Shown here: piece after piece, positions 1 through 14,398 of the stretch | How positions within the stretch are numbered: position 1 is the stretch's first letter | How the letters are laid out: every line of letters begins with the position of its first letter | Origin: Oscheius onirici | Lineage: Eukaryota > Nematoda > Chromadorea > Rhabditida > Rhabditidae | NCBI GenBank assembly: GCA_932521025.1 | Contig: OW051470.1 | Location: 4,946,501 to 5,010,500, forward strand | DNA: 64,000 nucleotides | Direction of reading: 5' to 3' | Made by a program: the position numbers and the translations under genes | The notes under the pieces: generated by a model | The model's database searches: none | Told to the model about the DNA's origin: nothing | Seen by the model: only the letters and a program-made list of their open reading frames with translations

Positions 1-3000
1 GGCCAACTGTTAGCTCAGGAGGAGTCATGCACAAACCCATATACGTGGATAGCGATACAGCGCGAGACTGTCCTACAGGTCATGTAACTCGTTTGGGAAG
101 GGCCTATTGATAGCAGCTTCTAGAGAGATCATACACTCAGCCTGATTACTACAGTAATCCTGTGATCTCGTGAGATGTGAGGGAATTACCGCCAGATAAG
201 CAGAGCCACGAGTCTCTCTTTCGACACTTTCAGAATGAATGATTTCCGATACACTTGTAAACACCTTTTTCGGTCAAAACAAAAGCTGGGAGAGAGGACT
301 GGAACCGGGAGAAAACAGATTACCGGGTGAGATGAATAGAAAAGATATGTATTTCGGGTTACGCGGGCTTGTTGACTGGTAAGACAACTGGAAGTAGCTA
401 GGAGATAGACATCTCAGTGGGTTATGTCGAGACGAAAGGATTGTACTGTAACCCGAGAGGAGTCCCAATTGACTGCGATTAGGACGCGGGTGGGGAAGGC
501 GGAGTCGAAGACAGTACATTTATTAGGTGGAGGAAGAATATCAATGAGACTGTCATCGCGTCCCAATAAAAAAGTCATGTGAGAACTACCAATGGTGTCT
601 CCAGCTTTCAACAAACGGGAGCTCAGCGGGTTCAGACCCATCGGGTGAAATCGTTCGAGAGGAATGAGAGGGGATAAATAGGACTGCCAATCCCAGGAAT
701 TGAGAGTCAAAAGATTTCTGTGCTACTTTTAATTTGGAAAAAAGCCGGACACTCAGCAAGAATCTCATGCAAATGAAGGAAAGGATTTATACCGTGATGG
801 AGAACACCTCGTGTGTACTTTATGATTGGAAGTACCAATAAAGAGGTCTGTTCAGTAAAGAATGAAACGGATCGATGGGTTTTTGAGGTGAGAAGCAATA
901 ACTTCGCCCCGAATATTGCGGGGATGGGAACTTCTCGTGACAGGTATAGTAGCTCTGTAGAGAGAAAAGATTCAATAGAAACAGTCTCCTTGTGAGAACA
1001 GCTCTTTATTGCCCATTTCGCACTGTCTACGATAATTTTTGACGTTCCTTTACTTATCAACTCGGGTGTGGAAACTCGAAAGCTGCAAATGATCCGACTT
1101 TACCCCTTCTAAGCCAAAAGAGATTCGCTATCAGAGATCCATCCAAATGGAATTGGGCACTTTTTCAAGGCTTAGCCGAAGGTGTGGGCGCTCGAAATCA
1201 ACATGAGTGAGGCTCCTTAAAGCTGTTGCATTCCATTAGTATAAGTGAAGACTGATATCACGGTGTGCTGCCAGCTTATCCTCGAAAATAAAGCAGTGTG
1301 AGGGGTTAGAGTGTGCTCTTTTCGAGAGCTCTTTTCAAGACTACGGTAGTAAAAAGAAGACCCTATCTGGGCAATCTGCAACAGGAGCAATGCGTATTTA
1401 CATGGCAGGAAAGAGACGTCTCGAGGGACGACTCATCGGTTATGATCGAAGAGCTAGCTGAGGCGACGGACTGATGGACAAGGTAGCGAACAGGCGGAAG
1501 TGCATACTTTTACCCACTACTCGAATATATTAACGCGCGCAAAGAGTACCAAACTATCGATCGAGACACAGAGACTGTGCTCATATCCGGCAAATTCAAC
1601 TAATGGGTTCTGAGTTGCGGAAATGCAAATTACCGGAGAGACAACCATCCGGCCCAGTGCTGCATAATCAGACAAGTGGATAGGAAGAAGTAGACTGTTG
1701 GTCTATGACCCTACTCCAAATGAAAATTGTGGGTCACGTTTCATTAATTTCTACCAAAAAGATAAACTCAAAAGCGTTTGAAATGAACAAAGAAATTTTC
1801 AGAAGTACGTTGGTGCACCCCTGCCTCTTTCTGGTCAACCTGACCCGGATTCTCCCACTTTGCTTTCTAGAAGAAAAACAAATGTGTTTAAACTCGGAAG
1901 GAACACGAATCTATCAAGTCGCCCATCTTAATCTAAAATCAAATTCTTTTCCTAATTCCTAAAGAGAATGCGATGAGAGCGGGCGAAACCCCAGGAGAGA
2001 ATAAATCATAATGACTGAACTAATGTGGTCACAGAGCAACCCGCCTGTCTGCCTACCCAACATATAAACTACGGGTCAAATTGTTTATAGAATCTGGAAG
2101 CTTCTGCGTCTGTTTACCGAGAACTCGGACTGCTGCCAGCCATCTGGTGTCCGACTACTTCTCTGACCTCATAATCACGGTCCAAAGGGTACGGTAAAAA
2201 GTCTGACGGACAAGAAGTTTTGATTCGAGGTTGTTCCCAAGGGGACAGGTTAGTGGATTCCAAATAAAAGGGAGTCCCATCAAGTCAGGCTAAACGAAAA
2301 TTGTGTCTACAGAAATAGAATGGGCGACGAGAGTCAGATACGAGTGGACTCGAGAACTGGTATAACTTACAGCACTTGAGACGCGTCTTCAATCGGATCG
2401 GGATCAAGAGAGCCACACGGTAAATACTCGCACGATACAGTAACCTACTTTCGGAAGACACGCGCGAAAAGGAACACGGAATTGGTGAACCTCGGATCAC
2501 CCGGCAATGAGTCTTTCTCCAATGGCTTCCTACACTCTCATCTGGATTACGGTAATTGGAAAAAGAGAGTCGCGGGTAATTCACTCACTCTGTCGACGAG
2601 GGATAATCGCCGCCCCACCGGCCAATTCAAGCTCGGCGGCTGACTACGGTAGCTTACTTATACTGCTTCCGGGACCAGATTTGGAGCAGAGAAAACACGA
2701 GTTAATCCGTTTTATGGAGGTTTTTTCCGAAAGAGATAGATGCTTGAAGGAAGATGTCCAAGAGACAAGGTTTGCAGAGCTAGAGGTAGAGATTTTTCTT
2801 GTTTTGCAAAGTCTGACAATCTGCCCCACTGTCCTTTGGTTCTTTCCGCCCCAGCAACCTTTTACCCATCTAAAAATTACCCAAGTTCTACCCAAACTGG
2901 GTCACATTCCCCGTAACTATCAAATCACCCAAACTGACTAATTGCTTTTGATTTTTTTCAAAGAAATTTTTCCAAAACTAAACTCATAACAACAACTTAT

Positions 3001-6000
3001 TCGCATCTACAAAAATGTTCCCTTAATATTGCCAATTAGCTTCTGACACACATACAAAGATACTTGGGGGCAATGTAAAATGACGAATTGAGTGTCATCG
3101 AGTTTTTCAAAAATTTTAGATACTTAGAAGAGAGGCTGGAAGAAAGGATATTGAGTGAGACAACAAGTTAGCAAAAGAGTCAGAAGGACGGGTAATGAGA
3201 TTACGAATCAGAAGGCACATTAGGCGCCGGAAACGCGAAAGAGGTAGTCTGCCTCCTGATGTAAACCAAAGCTGCCAGCCGGGGGTAAAACTCGGCGACG
3301 ACAAAGTGCGGACAATGACAATAGCATAATTAATGAGAGGAGGCATGAGAGGAGCGCGGCTCTAGAGTGGCGGCATCCAGGGGTCTGACTGGTATAGAAT
3401 GCCACCTAAGACTGAGAGATACCCGCAGAGACAACATAGCTAACAGAGCCGGTTCCATCACTCTACCGATACAGCTAACTGTCCGAAAGTAACTGGATGT
3501 TGGGGAGAGAGAAACTACGAGGGTACTCTAAGCTACCCGGGTGGCACATTTCCGGCTGGCCAAGTGGCTTACTTGATGTACTTCCGTCCTAAATAGACAG
3601 GAAGAGAAGCACTCGGTAAGTTTTTTGAGAGAAATACCCGATGGCTAATCCAGTTGGCAGCACAACAGTCAAGGCACTAAACGCTTCCACATGCCCACGA
3701 AAACAGTCGTCGAAACCGGGCACACTGACACCCGTCGGTGGAGAGAGACAGAACAACAAGAAGATGGGTGGAAGCCCCTACCTAACAGGGATGATGTACA
3801 GAAGACGAGTTAGTCAGCTCAAAAAGCAGACATCCCTCTGGCAGACTCGATTATAAAACCCCAGCTCGATGCTAATGCGTTCCAAAGGAAAAGGATATGG
3901 GTTCGAATCGCAAAACCTTCCCGTCTTGGGCCTAATTATAAATCGAAAGAACGGCCTTTGCGTCTAAATTGCAAAAATATAGTCCCTTTGGGAGCATGTC
4001 AGACGAACTTTTTTTGGGGATTCGGGTGAGAAAAGTCAGGTGAAACCCGTTGGAGAGAGACGCGCAACAAAAGCCCAGCCGATTGTATAAGAGTGCGGTA
4101 AACCGTGGCCTTCTCTAGGACGAATGACCGGTGCGCGAAGTAAAGTGACTCTTCGAAGAAACAAACTCACAGAGATAGGGAGAGTCGCAGTGAGATCCTG
4201 AAATGAGAATTTGTTACTGTGGAGAGAGATCTGAGTAACTGGCACGTCGTGCATCCGAAAAAAGTACTTTCACCGATAAGAGAGAGGAAGAAGGATACCG
4301 TAAAGAGAAGACACCTAGACGAGGCAGTCATTTTTCTAAGAAGATAAGAGAGGACGGAGAAAATCAGCTGGCTATTGATTAAGGAAAAAGGAAGACATCC
4401 ATTAGGTAATGTGTCGGAATCGGGCGTCGTTTTTGAATACCTATGATGGATAATGGCTATCCTCTTGGGGCTATAGACCAAAACTGGGAGGCAGTCAGGA
4501 GAGAGGCTATATTGGCCGTGCACAGGGCAGCACAATACCTTCAATGGAAATGGCCATATGAGTATTTCGATTTCGAATATGTACACCCGAAGGGATACAG
4601 CTGGCCTTTTTAAACGACTACTGTACGAAAGAGGACGTTATACAAGTTATGGACACAGGCAGACGGTACTGTGGAAAACATTTTTCCCTCTTATTTTTAC
4701 TCAATATTTCGCATGTTTCTGGATAGGAAAAACAAAAGAATCCTCTGTGAGCTCAAGTCCAAACTCGCTTGAACTCCCAGAAGATAGATAAAAGTAAGAA
4801 GAAAGTTAGGTCTACTAGTTGGGACGTCTAGGTAATGACAGTTGGCCGAGTCGAAATGTTATCAGCCCGGCGGCTGTGACTGAATCATAGAGCACAGGTA
4901 CGGTAGAACAAAAGTAGAGTCTGTCTTAAGACATTCTTTTCAGCATAAATGCCAAAAAAAGTTAGGTAAACAAAGAGTCAATTGCCACCCTCAGGGTTGT
5001 CTAGAAGAGTGAGCGCGTCTTCTCATTCACACCCCATAAAACACGCGGACGGGTCATTGGTTTCTCGAAGAAGAGAGCTTCGATGGTACAAAACGGAGAC
5101 GGTAGACGGGAAACCTTAATAAAGGCGGGTGCTTTGGGTGTGTTGTTCTTTGCCGGCAGCCGACGCGGCCGACGGAGAGGTGACGAACAAGTCACAACAT
5201 GGAGGAGCCACAAGGAGAGCCATAGTACGAACTTGTCGCCATTCTTTCTTCTTCTGTTAAACTTGTGCAATAATCGAATGGCAAATAGCACATAGTCGAA
5301 AATATTCTCTATTGAACAACGAAGTCAAAAACTCTTTTTAAAGACAAAAAGGAGGCAGACAAGCTACCGTAGTGTCATGGGGATTTACCGACACAATAGG
5401 TTGCGCGCCAAGTGGGTCCGGGGATTAGTCCTCTCGGCGGTAAACTGGCCGATTCGGAAGTTGACTGGAACAAGAAGAGTGTTTTGAGTACTGTAACATT
5501 TCTATGCTTTTGTGGGTCATTCGACCCAGAGGCGGTACTCTTCTTTGGTCAGCTCTGACTTAAAATAGACCGCCTTTTGTGGCGGCAATGATGAGTAATA
5601 GAAGCTTGTATGACTACTACTAACCCACGGCTGGTCAGTCAGAGCGGTCATCGTCGAGTTTTTAGTGGCTGTCCCGGTGATTGTGGCCGAGTGCGCGCTG
5701 CCGCTTTTTGATGATATTCAATTACAAATCGGTCACCTACACCCGGGTCAGTCGAGGATAACTCTTCGAGGATCACTTGGCTGCTGTTCGGGTGCTTTGG
5801 ATCCCTCTCCCAGGTCTTTCGGGAAATTTGAACAAAGACGAATAACAGAACGAAAAAACGATGTAACTCAAATACAGACAGAAGTAGAAGAAATGAAGAG
5901 AGTTGCAAAAAGACAGGTAACCGATTCGAAAGAGGAGGTTCTGAGTGTCCTTGCACATGCTCATTGCGCATGTATTGAGGGTAACCCCTCTTTTCGGATT

Positions 6001-9000
6001 AGACAGTCGCCGTCGGCCGGTAAACGATTCGAGAACCCCGGGTCTTGTCTTGCACTTTCCTGTTGTCCATACAAGGGGTATCAGCCACGTGCCGTCGTCT
6101 GGGTCCGAAAGTGATAGGACTCCAGATAGCACATGCTGTCAAGGGGCAACACAACCTGAGCAATAACAAGGAGGTATCTCTTTTTCTCGTTTGATCCGCA
6201 ATAATATATTCTTGCTCACTTATAAACAAACCAATCTAAACTATTAAATGTTCCATAGAGTTTATGATTCTGTCTGCTAATGGCTCTGTTCGGGGCCTTG
6301 AACAAGTTAATCGTTTTGGCAGGATTAGGCGACAAGTCAATTTGGAAGTTAGGTTTTGAAACTTTGCTATGGCGTAGGCAGCTGGTGTAAGATTGAAATA
6401 CAGTGGCTAAGGACAGAAAGGCTTATTTTAATAGTACTTTTATGTGAAAGCTACAAATGAGATCCATCGAGACAGGGAGATCTGTTTATAGACACGGTGC
6501 AGAAAGGGACCCCTTCGCCAGCTCACGAAAACTGAGTTGTATAGGTCCTTAGAAATTGAGAATTGGACAGTGATTTAAGGTTGTTGACGGCAGATGGGAG
6601 AAATACTGCGTTCTTTTTTACTATCAGAATCCAGTCAATAGTTTCCGTGCTTTGATTCTTGTATATTGTTTAGTGTACATGAACGTACAAGTTATCTTGA
6701 AAATGAGGATGAAATTCGGTGGTTTTGTCCGAACAACTAACGTTATGTTTAAAAGAAGAAAGGACGTGGAACAATTCGAGAAGGAACGGTACAGATAATC
6801 TTTTAAAAGAACGCGAGTTGTGGAAGGGAAAGGGCAGATGGAGTGCATTCGATACCAGTGATAACCGACCTAGCCAATAAGCAGACGATAAGGCAAGAAA
6901 CAAGTTAAGAAGCTGTAAAGGGTCTGCGCAACCCTGGAAGTATTCAAGGGAGCACTGGTATATTGGGAGGAACGAGTATTGAGAGGAACGGGTGAAGTAT
7001 TTGAGGTCAATTAGCCATCGAGAGAATGAAGGAAGTTGGTTTTGAGTAAGTGGAAAGAGTCTTTCAAATATACTAATACACTTACTAACTCGAAAGAAGC
7101 GTGAATTCAAAACGTATCAAGAGAAATTAGCTTGTTAGCTCAAATAGTGGAATACTTTACCGGATAAGCTAAAAAAAATCAAAGTGTGTGTCTTTTCCCC
7201 ATTCGCTAGCAACTTTTAGTAAAACCCCTCCAACAACTGGTACTTGTTGTGATTCAACAAATAAACAAACCAACAGCTACGTCAAATTGGACGCGGAAGG
7301 AGAGCGCTGTAGCCCGTGTGACCTAAGGCGTTATTACTTCTAAATTGAGACGATCAGAAGGTTGTCGGTTAGATCTCAATACAAGTTAACCCGAGGTAAT
7401 GTCCTTGCATCTTCTGGTGTAGAGTTATATAACGCGCTTGGACTAGCATTTCGTTTTTTTTTTTGCAAAAAAAAACACAAGTAGACGCAGACGCGGCGCC
7501 GGGTGCATTGGCGCCGGGGGACGGACAGAGCGAAGTCACGGATATGGCCCAGCACTAACAATAAGAAGAACACTTTGTCTCAGAAGAATATCAAAGTTGA
7601 ATTAAATATGTCGTAAAATGAGCCGAGACACTGAGACATGAAAATTAGGGGGCAAAGTGCGTCTGCTTGTCAATAGTTTTCGAAAACCGTGTCACTGACT
7701 CTCATCCCCTCAATTATCCAGAAACAGACAATCAGCCTTTTTTGTCCGTCATGTTTGCTTGTTAGTACAGATGGTCAAAATGAGTGGGGTGAGGATGAGT
7801 GCGTTAAGAGAGACTGGCGACAACCGCCCCGAAGCCGACCACTCATAACACTTATCCGAAAGAAGAGAACAACTATCACGAGCCAACAAGTGTCCGAGAC
7901 AAGCCTGACCGAGAGTGGATTAGGAGGCTATTGCCAGCTGGAGAGGGGTGAATAGCGATTACGGTCAGATGAGCCATGTGAAGCCTTGGGGTAATAACTG
8001 AAACCTTAGAAGGCGACGAGTTGAGGTGCAGAAGGGCTTCCTGGCCAGATGGCTGCATTGCCTACAGCCATGGAAGGGGAACTTTTAGAAGAGTCAATAG
8101 ACCAGGTTCAAGAAGAACTCGGTTTGATAGGTCAATTGGCGACATTTTGTACAGTTCTCCTCGTGTCCTCTACTTTAGCGCAAAAGAAAAGAGCAGCAGA
8201 TGCTGAGGAAGAAGACATCTGGAACTGAGAAAAAGCCGAGTTGTGCCAGGATGAAGTGCGATCATTTCCAGGGTCAAGAGGAAGTTAGGGGACAGTTGTT
8301 TTTAGAGTTCCGACTGGGAGCAACAAGATAGATGCAAAGGATGAGTGCGCAATGTGTTCGTAATCAGGCTCGAGGTTCGGTTGGCCTCCGACTCAGCTCT
8401 CAGTGTCGGTTTAAAATGAAAGTACCCAAGGGCCGAGTGGTCAGTTCAGAGCAGGTGTAATCTGGCTGCCGAACCCGTTTTCCTCTCAGATTTTTCCACT
8501 CAAACTTTGTGTCTTCCAATGTGCTATAAACAGAAAGACTCTTTATAAAGATCCCAGCAAAGGGTTTCATTTTATGGGCTTACTGACTTTTGGCTTCAAA
8601 TAGGGGATTCTTCTATGTGTGCGGCTTCAAGTACTTCAAATAGAAAAATTTGAATCATACGTTCTCCGATCCCTTAGTTTACTCAACCTTTGCTACAGAA
8701 CAGCTGAGAACGATAAAATTGGTAAAAGAAATTTTGGAAAAGAAGCAAAGACTTGGAAAAGGTGTCCAGGTGGGCGTACTTGGGTTATTCACACCAGGTT
8801 TCTAGGCACCGCTCACCTCGCGACGAACATTAGTCAAGCTGGGTGTCAACCTCAAAAATGAAGTCAAGTGAAGTAGGAGGCGGTTCTCCCACTTACCGTA
8901 TACCCTCGCATTATTTACTGCTTTCCAGGATGAGTTGCGTGCTCGACTTTAATGGCCAGATGAAACCCAATATGGTGAGCCTTAGAGATTCCGAAACTGA

Positions 9001-9700
9001 AACCCAAGCCCTGGAATCAGTTAAAGTGACTGCGGTTCCGGAGGAGATTCCCTCAGAAGGTACTCTTAAGTGGTCAGGGAAGTAACCTGCTAGACGGCCA
9101 GGTGACAGTAGACAGCTGTCAGGAGTCAAGATGGTCTGAGTAAGAGACCTCGGACACGCAAGGAGATCTGAGACGGAGTAAACAGAGAACCACGCGAGTA
9201 TTAATGGAACCTACAGTATACTTTGCTTCTCCAAATTATCTTCCTTTCACCAAATCGTAATAAAGCAATAGATTCTGAATGTGTTCCATTTTCTTTTGAA
9301 AATGGCTTAGAAATTCATGTAGATGATCATCCTTATTGCCGGTTTTCTCTTTTCATTCCAAATTCTGCATAGGAAACTACTATGATATACACACACTACA
9401 ACCACACAGATAACCCAAGAAAAGTTATGGGACCAGAAACATCTCGAAACAAAGGAGAGGAATAGACGTAGTGACGTAGTTTCTGAAGAGCTTATCCTCT
9501 TTGCCTCTATACATCTTCTGTACAATTTTCCATTACAGTTTTTTTGCCAATGGATATGCAAAAGTTCGTTCAATGAGGGGCCTGTCTACGCTTGTGGTCA
9601 GAAGATTGTTGTGAACAAAAGACTTTCCAAAATGAGAAATGTGCCACGTTGGGAAGCTCTGAGATGGGATGAGAAGGCGATTAGACTCGGAATCTTCTGA
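1..9700. other. Gene-free purine-rich block
   Basis: No chain of open frames joined by plausible splice sites was found here. The longest open frames (144 codons near 2507-2941 and 149 codons near 5665-6114) show no family motif and no matching neighbouring exon. The + strand is visibly rich in A and G over most of the block, with many short GA-rich stretches. Introns of genes in this window are pyrimidine-rich on their sense strand, so one reading is intron or flank of a minus-strand gene whose exons lie left of the window. An intergenic desert is the alternative. Confidence 0.6.
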
Positions 9701-12700
9701 TGTGCGTAAGAAGAACTCACCTGGCGCAAAACTAGCCCACCCTCACTCTGTTTTTCAAAAAAAAAGTTTTGTCCTCTAATTCACTGATTCGGGTCTTTTG
9801 CTCGGCGAGTAATTAATCTCCCAGTACGGATCGGTGATGACTAACGGCAGTCGAGCACGCAGTTCTTGAACATTGCTAGAATTACTGCATTGCTGAGATG
9901 CTCGAACATGGAAAAGGGAAACTCTTTTACTTCTGATGTGTACTGGAGTTATTTCGGCAGTCTTCTGAACGCGAGTCTTTCGGTCCTGATCCTGGCCAAC
10001 TCTAAAATAGTATTTATTAGTATTATCAAACAAAAAACCTTCAAGTCTTGTCGGCTGTTTTGTTGTCCCAGTTGCTCTAACCACGAACACTCTTCCAGTA
10101 TCCGACACCACTATTTCCGGTCTAAACTAGAACCTTCTCGAAGACTTACAGACGACCCACGTCGAAGATGGATCGTGCTCTCTGACAATAGGATGAGGAG
10201 CTCGAGCTGCCAGTCGAGCCTTTTGTTCGACAAGTTTCGCTTCATATACTGAGAGAGAAAAGATTGGGGATACGAGGACGAACAGCAGCCAAGTTTTCAT
10301 CAGACTGACCAAGAAACCGGCGGTTTTATGGCTTGACGCCTGTAAAAACAAGCTTGTCGGCACTGTTCCGAAAATATATGTTTCCCTCGAGAAAACTTTC
10401 TCTAAATTTTCGATGTTATTGGAGTAAGCAGTCCCGCTGTCGATGGATCTTTCTCAAGGGCTAACTCGTTTTATCCGGGCGACTACGAAAAATAACTACT
10501 ACTGCGACGAAATCTTTTGTTAGGATCGAACAAAGAAAAACTTGTCGGGTTATTGGAACCGCTCTCTTGCAATTTGTTGCGCAAGACAGAGCATTTTTAT
10601 CAACACAAATATTCTCTCTCGCTCTGCGTTTCCTCTGTACATAGCTCTCTTTTCACCTCGGCGTTTTTCAGTCGGATCGGCACCACCCGGCTACCGCGAA
10701 ATTCGGATTCACTTTTCAGAAATAATCCTTTTTGCTTCCTCTTTTTATCGTTTCTTATGATGATACCGGACATTTGTGTGACGAGACATCATACCTGGCC
10801 CAAATACAAAAAAAAAGCTAACAGATTTCTCACGCGTTTGTTTTTCACAGCGCAAAGAGCGGGGAACGGCGACCACAATCTCACCGATAGATCTGTCAGC
10901 CCGATTTTTACTCTTCGGGCGGAAAATCGTTTGAAAACCAAAAGAATAAAAAAGACCCACAAAAACTGATTCTCAAATTTCCCACGTCCTTCAAAGAGTC
11001 TTCAAAACGGTCTCTCTTCTTTTTTTCCGACTGCGGCCCATTGATTTTCAAAATCGGATCGTCTCTGTCTCAAATGTCGCCGTGCCCTTCTGCGGTCTGA
11101 ATACCTATACTATACTATTGAGTGGCCTTCCGCCTCCAGCGGAGAGACATTAGACTCTGGGCGCAAAAAAAGTCCTTTTCAACAGCCGAAATTGGTTTTG
11201 GGGCGGTCAGCACATAACCAGTTGCAGGTCTAATATTCCTCTTTTCCCTGAACAAACAGTCTTTTCTGGTACTGTTTGTTGATTTTCCAACTCGTCTCAC
11301 AATAACAACAAAACCCCTCGAAAATAGACACAGCCTGGCTTTTGTCACAGCTCCACAGCGTTCTGTATACTTCTTTCATTCAATACCTCTTTTTCGGCAG
11401 AGAGTTCCAATCACTATGGAAAAAACGGATCGCTTTGTGTTTCCTCTCACCTCGTTTTTTGTCGCACTTTCTGGGAAACAGCGCCAAGTGCAGACTCGGT
11501 GTGTACAATTTTCTCATTTCGATGAAAAACGATCATAATTTTATCGAGAAATAGGCCGTATATTTCTCGTCGATGGCCATGTGAAAATGGATATTTTTCG
11601 CGGCCGTCTATGATTGGCCGTCATCGGGGCCATGTTCTCTTACAAAAAAAGTCTGTATGATTCGTCAAAATCGTCCTTGGATTTTATGCTAATGCGGATG
11701 ACCCTTTTCTTTCGGGATATCCTCATTGACGAAGACAATCCAGTCCAATAACCATTTCTGTCCTTTCTGATTGCCAACTGATCTCTTCTAACCAGAACCC
11801 GTCTAATAAGCTCAAATAGGCTGTAGAGAGGATACTTTTGACAGAAAGAGGCTGTTTACTGCTAGCAAGCCTAGTCAGCAATATTTGTCCCTGCCATAGT
11901 AGTTGGAATCAATTTTGTCCCGTCCTATTTTTCATAGCACCATATTTTCGGTTTGGCGAACCGGTTCGAGGCATCTCTCTTTCCATCAAAATTGTCCCTA
12001 CTATTTTGAACCCATCCCCTTTTTCAAAGGACTGTTGTTCTCTATACGGCTCAAGAGTCTGACTTTTTCATTAGGAGATACCTTTGCCATCGAGTCATCT
12101 ACCAAAGTCACTCGTTCCAAGTGCGGGCTCTTCTTTTGAACAGAAGAAGATCAGTTATCCGAAGTGCAGTCAAAAACCGAAAATCCTCAATTTGTCGCCA
12201 AGAAACCCAGTTTTCGATAATTTTATGTGTTTTCTAATTGGCCTAGTCTGGACCTGGCCCAATTCGTATTACTGTCTTCCCATCCTCGTCCGTCGATCCG
12301 GCCATAAAATTATATCTTCCGCGCACTTTTTTGCCTCCTCATTCCTGCCCCTCTCCCCGTTCGTCGCATTAATTTTGCCTCTAAAATAATCGTAAAAGCC
12401 CTCCTCTACTGTCTCCGCCTTCAGTTCCCCTTCCTAACCAGTCATTTGTTCTCTTAATTTCTCAGAGTGTGACTGCTCCACTTTATCGCCGTGGGGCTGC
12501 TGTTGGATAGGCATCTCGGAGGATCCTGTTCCACTCTCTTTCTCTCTCTTTACTGTCAAGTCATTATCTCTACTCTCCCGTCCGCCGCAGCGGGACTCAA
12601 AACAACAACTAACCCAATTTTGGCTAATATTTCTTTGTCTTAGGTTTTTGCAAAAGCAAACTTTTTCGACCACGGCAGGAACCTACAATCTTCTACTCCG

Positions 12701-13611
12701 TAGGCAGACTCTACTGCACCACACGGCTTCTTGCTTCTTCAGTGTTTGAGATTCAATTTCAATTAATGAAATTCGAAAGACCTTCGGAACGACTTGATGA
12801 TCTTTCCTTTGCGCTTTATGCTTTGACAGTTATTTTTACTTGCCGTATCTAGTCTAACTCCAACTTATGCTAGACTTGTCAAGAGTTTATATTATTAAAA
12901 AAAATTTTCAAAAGGTTCTCTGGGGATAAGTTTGACATGTGTAACAGGACATCACTAGCAAATTGTACTGTTTGTTGTACTTCTGTTTTAGCTCCGGTTG
13001 TCTGTAACAAATTTCAAAAGACTTTCTCTTTTTTTTCTGTCCCTTCGGCCAGAATTCATTATATTTTTTATGATCAGACCATCTCCCTTTTCTCACAAAT
13101 ATACTCGGCCATTGATTCCTTTTTTCGAATCGTCCTCCCCTCGACATATTTTCTATCGAAATAAGTGACTGTTTCAAGTCTCTTAACCACGGTTTCAGTA
13201 CAACAGACCGACTGTTTGAAAAATTGGGAAGGTCCTCGTAACTAACAAAACTGATCCAGAAATCAGTAGTTACAGTACACCGACTAGACATATTTTCATC
13301 CTTCGTCGCGGTTAAGCGCTCCAATCATCAAAAAATCGCCATTTGAGCACAATAGCTTCGATTTTCGTTGGCGTGCGCGCTAGCGCTGAATCGCCTCTTC
13401 CACTCAATTCTTTTCTCTATATTGACGAGCCTATACCTTTTTCTTCTCGCTCTTTCTACCGTAACCAGGATCTTTTCTCCAGAATGAGTTCCCTAGTGAG
13501 TGGTAACAGTATTCTTCATATTGCCAATCGGCTAGGCGATGAGAGAAAGGATCCAACGAGTTGCGAAGGTAGCACTTAAAATAAGAACAGCAAAAATAAA
13601 TTCTAGGCGAG
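9700..13611. other. Gene-free pyrimidine-rich block upstream of the BED gene
   Basis: No supported exon. Composition flips at about 9.7 kb from purine-rich to C/T-rich on the + strand, with many CTCTC and TTTTC runs. That is the polarity of an intron or 5' flank of a plus-strand gene, and the next gene to the right is the plus-strand BED zinc-finger gene. A short ATG-starting frame at 13483 (MSSLVSGN) is followed at once by a donor-like gtgagt, and could be a tiny first exon. Confidence 0.5.
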
Positions 13612-14398
13612 ATGGAACTGTCGTCAACACCTCCCAACTCGGCGTCAGATCACAATTCGGAAACAGACTCACCATTTAGGTTTAAAATATTCAAGGACTT
13701 GACCAAAAACACGGTATACCAAATTGGCAAGGGAAAATGAGGAAATGTTTAGTATTCCACAGTCCCGACTACACCTTCCAGTTCTTCCAATGAAGAGACA
13801 AGACAAGTAACCCCGGCCGAGATGGTTCAGAACGAAGAGACACCCTCTGCTGCTCCTTTCGATCTGATGAAGGCTGTCAGTCAACTTCAGAAAGACATTC
13901 AAGGAAATCAGGTAGTCCATCTTTCAGTGGACCAATCGCTCTGTTCAGGGACTTCCGACCTTTTTCAACGGTCCGTCTACCGACTCGAACAATCAAAACC
14001 AAGCTCCGGACGGTGGTCTGACCATGAGAGGTAAAGACTCTAGTTCTCCCAACCTTACCAGTTTCAGACCTGATGCCCGGTTACTCGCCCTGGCTTCGAA
14101 ACGCCGGTAGGAAGAAGTCACATCCAGTTTGGGACTTTTTCAAAGATCTGAAAGATACCAGTAAGGGAGGAGACTCTTCTGAAATAAGTGAACTTTAGAC
14201 GGAGTTGGAGGTGTGATTTGTCTGAACTGTTCATGGAGTGGAGACGATCGCAGTCCGAACAATCTACGTACTCATTTGAAGAAATTCCACACGGCGGATG
14301 GCATCTTTGCTAAATTTAGTCAAAAGCTATCCCAGGTTGGTGTCTGTTTGCCTGGATTTCGACCTAACCCCATGTGTTCCTTCGTGCACGGTCTCTAG
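13612..14398 (+). CDS. BED-type zinc finger protein, first finger (exons)
   Basis: Several exons join through introns of about 37-39 nt. The first starts at ATG 13612 just after an acceptor-like ttctag and reads MELSSTPPNS. The second starts after tttag at about 13752 and ends at 13911. The third (from 13949) is Asn/Gln-rich. The fourth continues into a BED finger with the aromatic HPVWDFF motif, then CLNC and HLKKFH as the metal ligands (C-x2-C...H-x4-H). BED fingers bind DNA and occur in chromatin-boundary proteins, transcription factors and domesticated hAT transposases; no transposase domain is visible here. The 3' end is unclear: exon 4 either uses the donor after LSQ (about 14338) or runs to a stop at 14398. 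It may be the 5' half of one gene with the second BED finger at 15.8 kb, but the splice phases of the visible exons do not fit, so a missing exon or a separate gene is possible. Confidence 0.7.

Noticed and set aside
2507-2941. 144-codon open frame on the + strand
   Set aside because: No domain, no adjoining exons, low-complexity hydrophobic ends; consistent with chance in a purine-rich block.
3905-3925. GGGTTCGAATCGC resembling a tRNA B-box
   Set aside because: No A-box at the right distance and no cloverleaf pairing.
5665-6114. 149-codon open frame with a charged segment
   Set aside because: The opposite strand also has long overlapping frames, there is no recognisable motif, and no splice partners fit.
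13909-14034. Reading straight through 13912 to a stop at 14032
   Set aside because: Splicing a 37-nt intron here gives a Gln/Asn-rich exon that runs in frame into a complete BED finger, which is better supported.
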